Positions 36,431-46,154 of a DNA stretch of 64,000 nt are shown piece by piece; position 1 is the stretch's first letter, and each line of letters opens with the position of its first letter. Below the pieces are notes generated by a model. That model had not been told where the DNA came from and did no database searches. It saw nothing but the letters and a program-made list of their open reading frames with translations. This DNA is from an uncultured Rhizobium sp. (lineage in GTDB: Bacteria > Pseudomonadota > Alphaproteobacteria > Rhizobiales > Rhizobiaceae). Both the position numbers and the translations under genes were made by a program. The stretch is from contig CAMFIF010000006.1 of NCBI GenBank assembly GCA_945952415.1, forward strand, positions 124,001 to 188,000, written 5' to 3'.

Positions 36431-36450
36431 TCGGACATTTTTGTGTCCGA
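36431..36450 (+). promoter_or_regulatory. First leader hairpin of the amiC operon (hexaloop)
   Basis: TCGGACA and TGTCCGA form a perfect 7-bp stem closing a six-base loop TTTTTG. A second small hairpin, AGGC/GCCT around the six-base loop AACAGC (36476-36489), follows and overlaps the 5' arm of the terminator. Paired hexaloop hairpins are what ANTAR proteins bind, but the loops lack the usual A1 plus G4 pattern. Confidence 0.4.
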
Positions 36451-36486
36451 CGCGTTACACGGACAATCTTGTCTCAGGCAACAGCG

Positions 36487-36531
36487 CCTCACAACGCCCC
36501 CTTCGAACCGGGAGCGCGTCGTGGGGTTTTT
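36487..36531 (+). terminator. Leader terminator (attenuator) just upstream of the amiC-like gene
   Basis: CCTCACAACGC (36487-36497) pairs with GCGTCGTGGGG (36516-36526) at 10 of 11 positions with one G-U, followed immediately by TTTTT (36527-36531). It ends 15 bases before the ATG at 36547, so it would stop transcription of the whole operon unless antiterminated. An alternative stem, CGACGCG (36448-36454) with CGCGTCG (36515-36521), excludes it. The second gene of the operon encodes an ANTAR antiterminator. Confidence 0.7.
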
Positions 36532-36546
36532 CGTTTTGGAGTGGGG

Positions 36547-37683
36547 ATGCAGGACAGCGTGAGGATAGGCATTCTCTTTTCGTCCACGGGGCCATATGGC
36601 GCCATCGGGCGGGATGCCCGCGAGGGCGCGGAATTTGCCTTCCACGATTATCGCGCCGCCGGCGGCATGGCGGTGGAACCGGTCTATTTCGATCCCCATG
36701 CGGATCTTTCCGCCTATCTTGAAGGTGCCCGCAGCCTCATCCGCGACAGCGGCTGCCGCCACATCGTCGGCACCATCACCTCCGCCGCGCGCAAGGAGGT
36801 CATTCCGCTGGTCGAAAAGCATGACGGGCTCCTCTGGTACATGTGCCCCTACGAGGGCTTCGAGGCAAACGAGAATGTCATCTATATCGGCGGCTGCCCC
36901 AACCAGCACCTGATCCCCCTGTTCGATCATCTTTTGCCCCGGCATGGCAAGCGCGCCTATCTGGTCGGCGCCAATTATGTCTGGGGCTGGGAAATGAACC
37001 GGCTCTCCCGCGAGCTGATCACCAATGCCGGGGGCACGGTGCTGGGCGAGCGCTATCTGCCGCTCGAGGAAACCGCTGTTCAGCGCATCATCGACGACAT
37101 CCAGGAAAAGCGCCCCGATTTCATCGCCAACAACCTGATCGGCCCGGCGAGCTATGCCTTCCTGGAAGCCATGCGGGCGCTCGGCGAGCGGGACCCCGCC
37201 TTCCGCCCCGAAAACTGCCCGGTGGCAAGCTGCGACCTGCAGGAAAGCGAGCTGGACGAGATCGCCGAAGGGGCTGCCATCGGCCAGCTCTGCGCCGCCT
37301 CCTATTTCGATACGCTGGATACGGCCGACAACCGGGCCTTCAAGGCCAGGCTTGCGGCCTGGAAGGGCGGGGACCGCAAGGTGTCCTGCGTCTTTGCCAG
37401 CGCCTACACCGCCGTCCGCCTCTGCATCGCGGCCATCGAGGCGGCCGCGAGCGACGAGCCCGGCCGGGTCCGGCAAAGCCTGCTCTCCCGCTCCTGGCCG
37501 ACGCTTTTCGGCGACATGCGGATCGATCCCGCCACCAATCATGCGGCCCTGCCCTTCCTGCTCGGCCGCATCAATGCGGCGCGGAACTATGACGTGATCG
37601 CCGCCACCCCGCCCATTGCCGCCGATCCCTATCTCACCGGCACCACCCGGGCCGCCGCACCGAAGCTGAGGGTCGTGTCATGA
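36547..37683 (+). CDS. amiC: AmiC-like amide sensor (cytoplasmic periplasmic-binding-protein fold)
   Basis: In this 378-residue protein, VRIGILFSSTGPYGAIGRDA and GGMAVEPVYFDPHADLSAYL match the AmiC/branched-chain amino acid binding-protein family. There is no signal peptide, in keeping with a cytoplasmic ligand sensor that sequesters AmiR until an amide binds, as known in Pseudomonas. GGAG lies 5 bases before the ATG at 36547; the open frame extends upstream to 36391 but through the leader hairpins. It overlaps the ANTAR gene (ATGA), the same order as amiC-amiR. Short-chain amide is the likely inducer; a urea-type ligand is possible. Confidence 0.82.
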   Translation: MQDSVRIGILFSSTGPYGAIGRDAREGAEFAFHDYRAAGGMAVEPVYFDPHADLSAYLEGARSLIRDSGCRHIVGTITSAARKEVIPLVEKHDGLLWYMCPYEGFEANENVIYIGGCPNQHLIPLFDHLLPRHGKRAYLVGANYVWGWEMNRLSRELITNAGGTVLGERYLPLEETAVQRIIDDIQEKRPDFIANNLIGPASYAFLEAMRALGERDPAFRPENCPVASCDLQESELDEIAEGAAIGQLCAASYFDTLDTADNRAFKARLAAWKGGDRKVSCVFASAYTAVRLCIAAIEAAASDEPGRVRQSLLSRSWPTLFGDMRIDPATNHAALPFLLGRINAARNYDVIAATPPIAADPYLTGTTRAAAPKLRVVS

Positions 37684-38261
37684 CCAAGACCCCCAATTTC
37701 ACCGGCTGGAAGGCGATGATCCTCTCCGAAGAGGATGGCAATTGCGAGCGGCTGAAGCGCCAGCTCCATCTCCTCGGCATGAGCGTCGCCATGCAGTGGC
37801 GGCCGCTGGCTGGCGAGGCTCTGCCCGATCTCGTTTTGATCGATGCCGACCGGGGCTGGGACGAGCTTCTGCCCTGGACAGCGGACAATCCGCTCCGCCC
37901 CGTCGTCGGGCTTCTGGGTTCGGAAGCGCCGGGGCGCATTTCCTGGGCGATCCGCCAGGGCTGCGGCGCGCTGATTGCCAAGCCTGTCACCGCCGCGGCG
38001 ATCTTCCCCGCGCTGGTGCTGGCCGTGTCCATCCATGAGGAGCGCATGGCCGCCCGGCTTCGCGAAGCCCATCTGATGGAGCGGCTGAAGCTCCGTCCCG
38101 TGGTGCATGCGGCCATGGCGCGGCTGAAGAGCGAGCGCGGGCTTGACGATGACAAGGCCTATGCGGTGCTGCGCGATTTCGCCATGCGCCGGCGCGTGCC
38201 GGTGGAGCAGATTGCCGCCTTCTTCCTCGGCGGCTCCGAAAGCCTGAGGGAGGCGGTCTGA
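37680..38261 (+). CDS. amiR: AmiR-like transcription antiterminator with ANTAR domain
   Basis: This 193-residue protein has a pseudo-receiver domain (residues ~1-120) that lacks a normal phosphoacceptor motif (VLIDADRGWDELL), then a coiled-coil helix and a C-terminal ANTAR RNA-binding domain (residues ~130-190; LKLRPVVHAAMARLKSERG and DDKAYAVLRDFAMRRR). ANTAR proteins bind leader RNA hairpins and prevent terminator formation. The gene overlaps both neighbours (ATGA, TGATG). Its presence next to a leader terminator indicates autoregulated antitermination of the operon. Confidence 0.85.
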   Translation: MTKTPNFTGWKAMILSEEDGNCERLKRQLHLLGMSVAMQWRPLAGEALPDLVLIDADRGWDELLPWTADNPLRPVVGLLGSEAPGRISWAIRQGCGALIAKPVTAAAIFPALVLAVSIHEERMAARLREAHLMERLKLRPVVHAAMARLKSERGLDDDKAYAVLRDFAMRRRVPVEQIAAFFLGGSESLREAV

Positions 38262-39109
38262 TGCGGGTTCTGAAGGAGCTTTCGCGCCAGCCGGCGGCGC
38301 TTTTCGGCCTCGCCATCGTGCTCGCCGTGGTCATTCTGGCGCTCGCGGCGCCGCTGATTGCGCCCTATAGCCCGGACGAGCAGATGTTCGATGGCCTGAC
38401 GCTGGAAGGCGCGCCCATCGGGCCGGGGGCGCAGTTCTGGCTCGGAACCGATACGCTCGGCCGCGACCTCTTCTCGCGGCTGCTCTACGGCGCGCGCACC
38501 TCGCTCGTCATCGGCATCGTGGCCAATGGCGTGGCGGTGGCGATCGGCCTCGCCATCGGCATTGCCGGCGGCTATCTGCGCGGGCTTTCCGGCAATCTCA
38601 TCATGCGTTTCACCGATCTCATGATGGCCTTCCCGGCGCTGCTGCTCGCCATCGTGCTGGCCGCGCTCCTGAAGCCGAGCCTCTGGATCGTCGCGCTCGT
38701 CATTGCGCTCGTCAACTGGGTCCAGGTGGCGCGCATCGTCTATACCGAAACCCGCGGCCTGTCGGAACGGGATTTCATCCTGGCGGAACGCGCGCTCGGC
38801 GCCGGCCACGGGCGCATCCTCTTTCTCCACATCCTGCCGCATCTCATGCCGACGGCGATCGTCTGGGGCACGCTCGGCATTGCCACGACCGTGCTCCTCG
38901 AGGCGACGCTCTCCTTCCTCGGCATCGGCGTGCAGCCGCCGCAGCCCTCCTGGGGCAACATCATCTTCGAAAGCCAGAGCTATTTCCAGGCGGCACCCTG
39001 GCTCGTCTTCTTCCCCGGGGCGGTGATCCTGCTCACGGCGCTGGCCTTCAACCTCGTCGGCGATGCGCTGCGCGACATTCTCGATCCGACCCAGAGAGGG
39101 AGAGGCTGA
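38261..39109 (+). CDS. Dipeptide/oligopeptide-type ABC permease (DppC-like)
   Basis: In this 282-residue membrane protein, LIAPYSPDEQMF after the first helix and FWLGTDTLGRDLFSRLLYGA are signatures of the DppC/OppC subfamily. The EAA loop lies around residues 165-185 (RDFILAERALGAGHGRILFL). It forms the import channel with the following DppB-like protein. Unusually the C-type gene precedes the B-type gene. It is translationally coupled to both neighbours. In this operon the substrate is probably an amide or small peptide. Confidence 0.88.
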   Translation: MRVLKELSRQPAALFGLAIVLAVVILALAAPLIAPYSPDEQMFDGLTLEGAPIGPGAQFWLGTDTLGRDLFSRLLYGARTSLVIGIVANGVAVAIGLAIGIAGGYLRGLSGNLIMRFTDLMMAFPALLLAIVLAALLKPSLWIVALVIALVNWVQVARIVYTETRGLSERDFILAERALGAGHGRILFLHILPHLMPTAIVWGTLGIATTVLLEATLSFLGIGVQPPQPSWGNIIFESQSYFQAAPWLVFFPGAVILLTALAFNLVGDALRDILDPTQRGRG

Positions 39110-40029
39110 TGCTCGCCGTTCTTGCCCGCCGCCTCGTCCAGTCGGTGCTGATCCTGCTTGGGGTCGCGGCGATCACCTTCGTGCTGCTCTATGCGCTGCC
39201 TGCCGACCCCGCCCGGATGATCGCCGGCCGTTCGGCGACGGCCGCAACGGTCGCCAATATCCGCCACGAGCTCGGCCTCGACCAGCCGCTGCTCCAGCAG
39301 TTCGGCACCTATCTCTCCCATCTTCTCGAGGGCAATCTCGGCCGCTCCTATGCCCAGAAGACGGAAGTGGCGACGCTGATCGCCGCCCGCCTTCCCGCAA
39401 CGCTCACGCTGATGGTGGCGGGCATCTTCATGGAACTCGTCATCGGCATCACGCTCGGCGTCATTGCCGCCGTGGCGCGCGGCGGGGCGGTGGACAGGCT
39501 GATCATGATGACCGCCTTCGTCGGCGTGTCCGCACCGCAGTTCATCGTCGCGCTCTTCCTGCTCTATGTCTTTGCGGCGACGCTCGGCTGGTTCCCGATG
39601 AGCGGCTTCGGCACGGCGGCCCATCTGGTCCTGCCGGCCACCACGCTCGGCATTCTCGGCGCCGGCTGGTATGCGCGCATCGTCCGCTCGGCGATGATCG
39701 ACGTGCTCAACCAGGACTATATTCGCACCGCCCGGGCCAAGGGCCTTTCCGGGGCCCGCATCATCCTGCGCCATGCGCTGCCCAATGCCATTCTGCCGGT
39801 GATTGCCATGATCGGCATCGATATAGGCCAGTTCATGGGCGGCGTGGTGGTGGTGGAGGCGGTCTATGGCTGGCCGGGCATCGGCCAGCTTGCCTGGCAG
39901 GCCATCCAGCAGGTGGACATTCCCATCATCATGGGGGTCACGCTCACCTCCGCCCTTGCCATCGTGATCGGCAATCTCGCTGCCGATCTCATTGCGCCCG
40001 CGGTCGATCCGCGCATCCGATCCCACTGA
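39109..40029 (+). CDS. Dipeptide/oligopeptide-type ABC permease (DppB-like)
   Basis: This 306-residue membrane protein starts with VLARRLVQSVLILLGVAAIT and has RHELGLDQPLLQQFGTYL and GNLGRSYAQKTEV, typical of DppB/OppB/GsiC permeases, plus the coupling loop DYIRTARAKGLSGARIILRH. The GTE-like start overlaps the dppC-like stop as TGATG. It pairs with the preceding permease and the fused ATPase further downstream. Confidence 0.88.
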   Translation: MLAVLARRLVQSVLILLGVAAITFVLLYALPADPARMIAGRSATAATVANIRHELGLDQPLLQQFGTYLSHLLEGNLGRSYAQKTEVATLIAARLPATLTLMVAGIFMELVIGITLGVIAAVARGGAVDRLIMMTAFVGVSAPQFIVALFLLYVFAATLGWFPMSGFGTAAHLVLPATTLGILGAGWYARIVRSAMIDVLNQDYIRTARAKGLSGARIILRHALPNAILPVIAMIGIDIGQFMGGVVVVEAVYGWPGIGQLAWQAIQQVDIPIIMGVTLTSALAIVIGNLAADLIAPAVDPRIRSH

Positions 40030-40056
40030 GAACACTGCGAAAAGGGGAACTAAAAG

Positions 40057-41676
40057 ATGTTCAAACGCTTGGCTCTCGCCACCACTGCCATTGCCATGCT
40101 GGCGCTCGCGCCCATGGCTGCCGCCCGCGCCGATACGCCCGCCCAGGGCGGCGATATCGTCGTGACCTACAAGGACGACATCACCACGCTCGATCCGGCC
40201 ATCGGCTATGACTGGGTGAACTGGTCGATGATCAAGAGCCTCTTCTCGCGGCTCATGGATTACGATCCCGGCACCGCCAAGGTCGTGCCGTCGCTCGCCG
40301 AAAGCTTCGAGGTTTCGCCGGATGGCCTCACCTATACGTTCAAGCTGCGCAAGGGCGTGAAATTCTCCAACGGCCGCGCGCTCGTCGCCGGTGACGTGAA
40401 ATATTCGATCGAACGCGCCGTCAATCCGAAGACGCAAGGCCCCGGTGCCGGCTTCTTCGGCGCGATCAAGGGCTTCGACGAGCTGACGGCTGGCAAGGCG
40501 GAGGTGCTTTCCGGCATCGAGACGCCCGATGACGGCACCGTCGTCTTCCACCTCTCGCGCCCGGATGCGACCTTCCTGCATGTGCTCGCCATCAACTTCG
40601 CCTCCGTCGTGCCGAAGGAGGCCGTGGAAGCGGCCGGCGGCGATTTCGGCAAGAAGCCGGTCGGCTCGGGCGCCTTCATCCTGAAGGACTGGACCATCGG
40701 CCAGCAGCTCGTCTTCGAGCGCAATCCCGATTACTACCTCAAGGACGTGCCCCATATCGACAAGGTGACGGTCGAGGTCGGGCAGGAGCCGCTGGTGGCG
40801 CTGCTTCGCCTTCAGAAGGGTGAAGTGGACATTGCCGGCGACGGCATTCCGCCGGCAAAGTTCCTGGAAGTGAAGAATTCGCCCGATGGCGCCCAGATCA
40901 TCGTCGATGGCGAGCAGCTCCACACCGGCTACATCACGCTCAACACCAAGGTGAAGCCTTTCGACAATCTGAAGGTCCGCCAGGCGGTGAACATGGCGAT
41001 CAACAAGGAGCGCATCACCCGCATCCTGAACGGCCGCGCGACACCCGCAAACCAGGTCCTGCCGCCGCTGATGCCGGGCTATGACAAGGCCTTCACCGGC
41101 TATGCCTATGATGTGGAGAAGGCAAAGGCGCTGCTCGCCGAGGCGGGCTTTGCCGATGGCTTCGAAACCGTGCTCTACTCCACCAACACCGATCCGCAGC
41201 CGCGCATTGCCCAGGCGATCCAGCAGGATCTCGCCGCCATCGGCATCAAGGCCGAAGTGCGGGCGCTCGCCCAGGCAAACGTCATCGCCGCCGGCGGCAC
41301 GGAAGGCGAAGCGCCGATGATCTGGTCGGGCGGCATGGCCTGGATTGCCGACTTCCCGGATCCGTCGAACTTCTACGGCCCGATCCTGGGCTGCGCCGGC
41401 GCGGTGCAGGGCGGGTGGAACTGGTCCTGGTATTGCAACAAGGATCTCGATGCGCGCGCCATTGCCGCCGACAGCATGTCGGACCCGGCCAAGGCCGCCG
41501 AACGCCAGGCCGCCTGGGGCAAGGTCTTTACCGATATCATGGCCGATGCGCCCTGGGTGCCCGTCATCAACGAGCGCCGCGTGGTGGCGAAATCGCCGCG
41601 CATGGGCGGGCCGGACAATATCTACATCGATCCGACCCGGGTCATCAATTACGACGCGATCTACGTAAAGCAGTAA
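40057..41676 (+). CDS. ABC transporter solute-binding protein, family 5 (DppA-like)
   Basis: This 539-residue protein has a signal peptide ending MAAARA before DTPAQ (residues ~1-25), so it is periplasmic. LAESFEVSPDGLTYTFKLRKG and VKYSIERAVNP are the family 5 (peptide/nickel/oligopeptide) signature region. AGGGGA lies upstream of the ATG. The ligand is not predictable from sequence; the operon context with an amide sensor and an amidase suggests an amide-bearing compound. Confidence 0.88.
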   Translation: MFKRLALATTAIAMLALAPMAAARADTPAQGGDIVVTYKDDITTLDPAIGYDWVNWSMIKSLFSRLMDYDPGTAKVVPSLAESFEVSPDGLTYTFKLRKGVKFSNGRALVAGDVKYSIERAVNPKTQGPGAGFFGAIKGFDELTAGKAEVLSGIETPDDGTVVFHLSRPDATFLHVLAINFASVVPKEAVEAAGGDFGKKPVGSGAFILKDWTIGQQLVFERNPDYYLKDVPHIDKVTVEVGQEPLVALLRLQKGEVDIAGDGIPPAKFLEVKNSPDGAQIIVDGEQLHTGYITLNTKVKPFDNLKVRQAVNMAINKERITRILNGRATPANQVLPPLMPGYDKAFTGYAYDVEKAKALLAEAGFADGFETVLYSTNTDPQPRIAQAIQQDLAAIGIKAEVRALAQANVIAAGGTEGEAPMIWSGGMAWIADFPDPSNFYGPILGCAGAVQGGWNWSWYCNKDLDARAIAADSMSDPAKAAERQAAWGKVFTDIMADAPWVPVINERRVVAKSPRMGGPDNIYIDPTRVINYDAIYVKQ

Positions 41677-41680
41677 GGGC

Positions 41681-41752
41681 CCCCCTCTCCTCCTCCTTCG
41701 AGGGGGTGGAGAAGCCTTATGCCTGGCCGTCCCGGCTCTCCCCGGGACGGCC
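41681..41752 (+). promoter_or_regulatory. Two tandem stem-loops between the binding protein and acetamidase genes
   Basis: CCCCCTC (41681-41687) pairs with GAGGGGG (41700-41706). Then GGCCGTCCCGG (41725-41735) pairs perfectly with CCGGGACGGCC (41742-41752) around a six-base loop. No T-run follows either. They probably set differential mRNA stability or partial termination after the highly expressed binding-protein gene. Confidence 0.6.
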
Positions 41753-41793
41753 CCCCGATACGGTCATTCGAATCCACGGAGCTCAAGACGTCC

Positions 41794-42734
41794 ATGTGCG
41801 TTGCCTGCACCCACACCATTCACCGCGCGCAGCATAATTTCGGCTGGAATCGGGACTTCCCCCCGGCGCTGACGGCAAAGCCCGGCGAGACCATTCTGTT
41901 CGAATGCCTGGATTCCTCGGGCGGCCAGCTCGGCCCGGATGCCACGCTGGAAACGCTCGCCAATCTCGATTTCGGGCGCATCAACCCCGTCTCGGGCCCG
42001 GTCTATGTGGAAGGGGCCGAACCGGGCGATGCGCTCAAGGTGACCATCAACAAGTTCCACCCGAGCGGCCATGGCTGGACGGCCAATATTCCGGGCTTCG
42101 GGCTCTTGGCGGACCAATTCAAGGAGCCGGCCCTGCATGTCTGGTCCTATGACACCCAGTCCATGGCCCCTTCGGCTTTCGGCCCCGGTGGCCGCGTGCC
42201 GCTGAAACCCTTCACCGGCACCATCGGGGTGGCGCCGGCGGAGGCGGGGCTCCATTCGGTCGTCCCACCGCGCCGCGTCGGCGGCAACATGGACATTCGC
42301 GACCTGACCGCGGGCGTTACCCTTTACCTCCCGGTCGAGGTCACGGGCGCGCTCTTCTCGGTCGGCGATACCCATGCGGCCCAGGGCGATGGGGAGGTCT
42401 GCGGCACGGCCATCGAAAGCCAGATGAATGTGGAACTGACGCTCGACCTCGTGAAGGGCGCCAACCTCAAGACGCCGCGCTTCACCACCACCGAGCCCGT
42501 CACCCGCCATCTCGACGGCGCGGGCTATGAGGTGACGACCGGCATCGGCCCGGACCTGATGACCGGCGCGCGAGAGGCGGTGGCCCGCATGATCGACCTG
42601 CTGACGGCCGAACACGGCATGAACCCGGTCGATGCCTACATGCTCTGCTCCGTCTGCGGCGACCTGCGCATCAGCGAGATCGTCGACATGCCGAACTGGG
42701 TCGTCTCCTTCTATTTCCCCCGCATCGTGTTTGC

Positions 42735-42738
<4 letters not shown>
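41794..42738 (+). CDS. Acetamidase/formamidase (FmdA/AmdA family)
   Basis: This 314-residue enzyme belongs to the acetamidase/formamidase family, which hydrolyses short amides to the carboxylate and ammonia. HNFGWNRDFPPALTAKPGE, PVYVEGAEPGDALKVTI, HAAQGDGEVCGTAIES and YMLCSVCGDLRISEIVD are family blocks, including metal-ligand residues. No signal peptide is present, so hydrolysis is cytoplasmic, after import by the ABC system. The ATG at 41794 is preferred; the frame extends upstream through the hairpins. It overlaps the ATPase gene start (ATGA). Confidence 0.9.
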
Positions 42739-44414
<1,676 letters not shown>

Positions 44415-44487
44415 TTTTTTCCCTACCCTGCCCGGGCTTTCCGCTCTATTTTCAAGGTAATGACCGAAAGGCGCGAGAGGAGAGAGC

Positions 44488-45600
44488 ATGGGCGGAAGAC
44501 TATGGGGGGCGTTGCGGGGCCTCGGGGCGCTCATGCGCCGGGCGCTTCTTCTTCTCGCTCTTCCGGCCGGCAGCGCCCTTGCGGGCGAGCCTCCGGCGCT
44601 CACCTTCGTCTTCGCCTCAGATATCCATGCCTGTCTGGTAGCCGGTGACCGGCTGAGCCCCGGCTGCGCCGAAGAGGGAAAGACCGATGCCGCGCTGCTG
44701 CGCCACATCGCGGCGCTGAACGGGCTCGAAAAGGCCATCTGGCCCCGGCTGATCAAGGGCAAGCCGACGGGCTTTGCCGCTGCCGGCCGGCCCATCGGCC
44801 GACCCCGGGCGCTGGTGCTCGGCGGCGATCTCACCGATGATGGCGGCGGCCAGCTGAAGGTGCCCGGCGAAGGCCGCCAGCTCCAGCAGTTCGCAAGCCG
44901 CTACACCGAAGGCAAGGGCCCGGACCGGCTGCATTTCCCCGTCTATCTCGGCCTCGGCAATCACGATCTCGATCAGGACGGTGCCGCCCCGAACCGCGAC
45001 TGGTATCGCCGCGAAATGCGCGACTATGTGGAAATGACCCACCGTTCCAGCGTCTTTTACAAGGCCCCGACACCGGCAGAGGATTACGATGTCCCCTCCG
45101 ACTGCTATTCCTTCGATCTTGGCCGGCTGCATCTCGTGCAGCTCCACCGCTTCGGAGGGGATGGCAGCCATGGCGCGGTGAGCTGCCTCGACTGGCTGAA
45201 GGACGATCTGAAGAACTATGCGGCCGATGGCCGTCCGGTGGTGCTTTTCCAGCATTACGGCTGGGACCCCTTCTCGATCGAGGCCTGGGATCCGGCGGCG
45301 CGGCAGTTCGACGATCACGGGCCCGGCAAGCCGCACTGGTGGAGCGCTGAGGAGCGCGAGGCGCTGCTTGCCGTGCTGAAGCCCTATTCCGTGGCCGGCA
45401 TCTTCCACGGGCATGAGCATGACACGCCGATGATCTACCGGCAGGAGGGGATCGATCTCTTCAAGCCCATCGCCGCCTTCAAGGGCGGCTTTGCGCTGGT
45501 GCGCTTCGATGGCCGGCACTTCGACGTGGCGCTCGGCCAGGCGGCGGACGAGAAGGGCGGCATCACCTTCACCGATGGTTTCAGCCGCCGCTGGCCCTGA
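44488..45600 (+). CDS. Secreted metallophosphoesterase (calcineurin-like)
   Basis: This 370-residue protein has an N-terminal signal peptide (MRRALLLLALPAGSALA region, residues ~16-32) preceded by a short basic stretch. The five calcineurin-like motifs are visible: FASDIHA, LVLGGDLTDD, YLGLGNHDLD, VVLFQHYGWD and GIFHGHEHDT. These ligate a two-metal centre for phosphate ester hydrolysis, probably in the periplasm. A GAGGAG site lies just before the ATG at 44488. It is convergent with the IalB-like gene with 7 bp between stops. The substrate is unknown. Confidence 0.85.
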   Translation: MGGRLWGALRGLGALMRRALLLLALPAGSALAGEPPALTFVFASDIHACLVAGDRLSPGCAEEGKTDAALLRHIAALNGLEKAIWPRLIKGKPTGFAAAGRPIGRPRALVLGGDLTDDGGGQLKVPGEGRQLQQFASRYTEGKGPDRLHFPVYLGLGNHDLDQDGAAPNRDWYRREMRDYVEMTHRSSVFYKAPTPAEDYDVPSDCYSFDLGRLHLVQLHRFGGDGSHGAVSCLDWLKDDLKNYAADGRPVVLFQHYGWDPFSIEAWDPAARQFDDHGPGKPHWWSAEEREALLAVLKPYSVAGIFHGHEHDTPMIYRQEGIDLFKPIAAFKGGFALVRFDGRHFDVALGQAADEKGGITFTDGFSRRWP

Positions 45601-45607
45601 GGCGGCA

Positions 45608-46153
45608 TCAGCCGGAAACGAGCGCCTTCAGCCGGTCGATGGCCGGGGCAAAGCCCTTGAGCGAGATGGAAAAGGGCGTCGGCTGGCCGTCGGCGCTGGT
45701 CGTTGCCACCTTCAGCACCTTGCCGGTGCGCAGCGCCTCCATAAGGGCGGGATCGAGGTCCGTCGGCACCAGGCAGCCGGCGGGAATGCAGGTGCGGAAT
45801 TTCAGCGCCTCGCCCGCTGCCCGGTCGTCCACGGCCAGCGTCACGCCCGGCTCCAGCATCAGTCCGAAGGGCAGCACCAGCGTGGCGTTCAGGCTCTCGC
45901 CCTCGCCGATCCCCACTTCGATCGCCAGCACCCGCTGGCCGTTTTGCTGCATCTGCTGCTGGGTGACGGCGCAGAGCCGCCGCTTGTCGGCGATCCGGCA
46001 GGTGACGCTCCAGTCATCATAGCTTTCCTGCAGCGAGGAGGCGCCACCCGGAAGCTGCGGGGCCGCCGCCTCTTCGGCGCGAAGCCCATGGGCCCCGGCC
46101 GCCACCAGCGGGACAAGGAGGGAAAGGGAAAGAAGGGAACGGAAGATCTGCAT
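45608..46153 (-). CDS. Invasion-associated locus B (IalB) family protein
   Basis: This 181-residue protein has a signal peptide ending around HGLRAEEA. WSVTCRIADKRRLCAVTQQQ with paired cysteines and the later FRTCIPAGCLVP match the IalB family found in many Rhizobiales as small envelope proteins; their biochemical role is not settled. The start is the ATG at 46153, just past the autotransporter stop (TAGGATG arrangement), so it is the downstream gene in a two-gene operon with the autotransporter. A frame extending to 46168 overlaps that gene. Confidence 0.85.
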   Translation of the reverse strand: MQIFRSLLSLSLLVPLVAAGAHGLRAEEAAAPQLPGGASSLQESYDDWSVTCRIADKRRLCAVTQQQMQQNGQRVLAIEVGIGEGESLNATLVLPFGLMLEPGVTLAVDDRAAGEALKFRTCIPAGCLVPTDLDPALMEALRTGKVLKVATTSADGQPTPFSISLKGFAPAIDRLKALVSG

Positions 46154-46154
46154 C

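Noticed and set aside
36431..36489. Calling the leader hairpins a canonical ANTAR RNA
   Set aside because: The hexaloops TTTTTG and AACAGC do not show the conserved A1 and G4, so only a divergent or untested relationship can be claimed.
35434..37542. A 702-codon minus-strand frame suggesting a large fusion protein
   Set aside because: Only the C-terminal 275 codons show a family (creatininase) and a signal peptide. The upstream part is antisense to the amiC-like gene and runs through its promoter and leader.
38980..40923. A 647-codon minus-strand frame over the DppB-like and DppA-like genes
   Set aside because: It is antisense to two clear genes, rich in His, Arg and Asp, and has no motif.
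44415..44487. T6 tract after the fused ATPase gene as a terminator
   Set aside because: No convincing stem precedes the T-run (CAGGCGGCAGGCTG does not fold well), so a terminator was not called.
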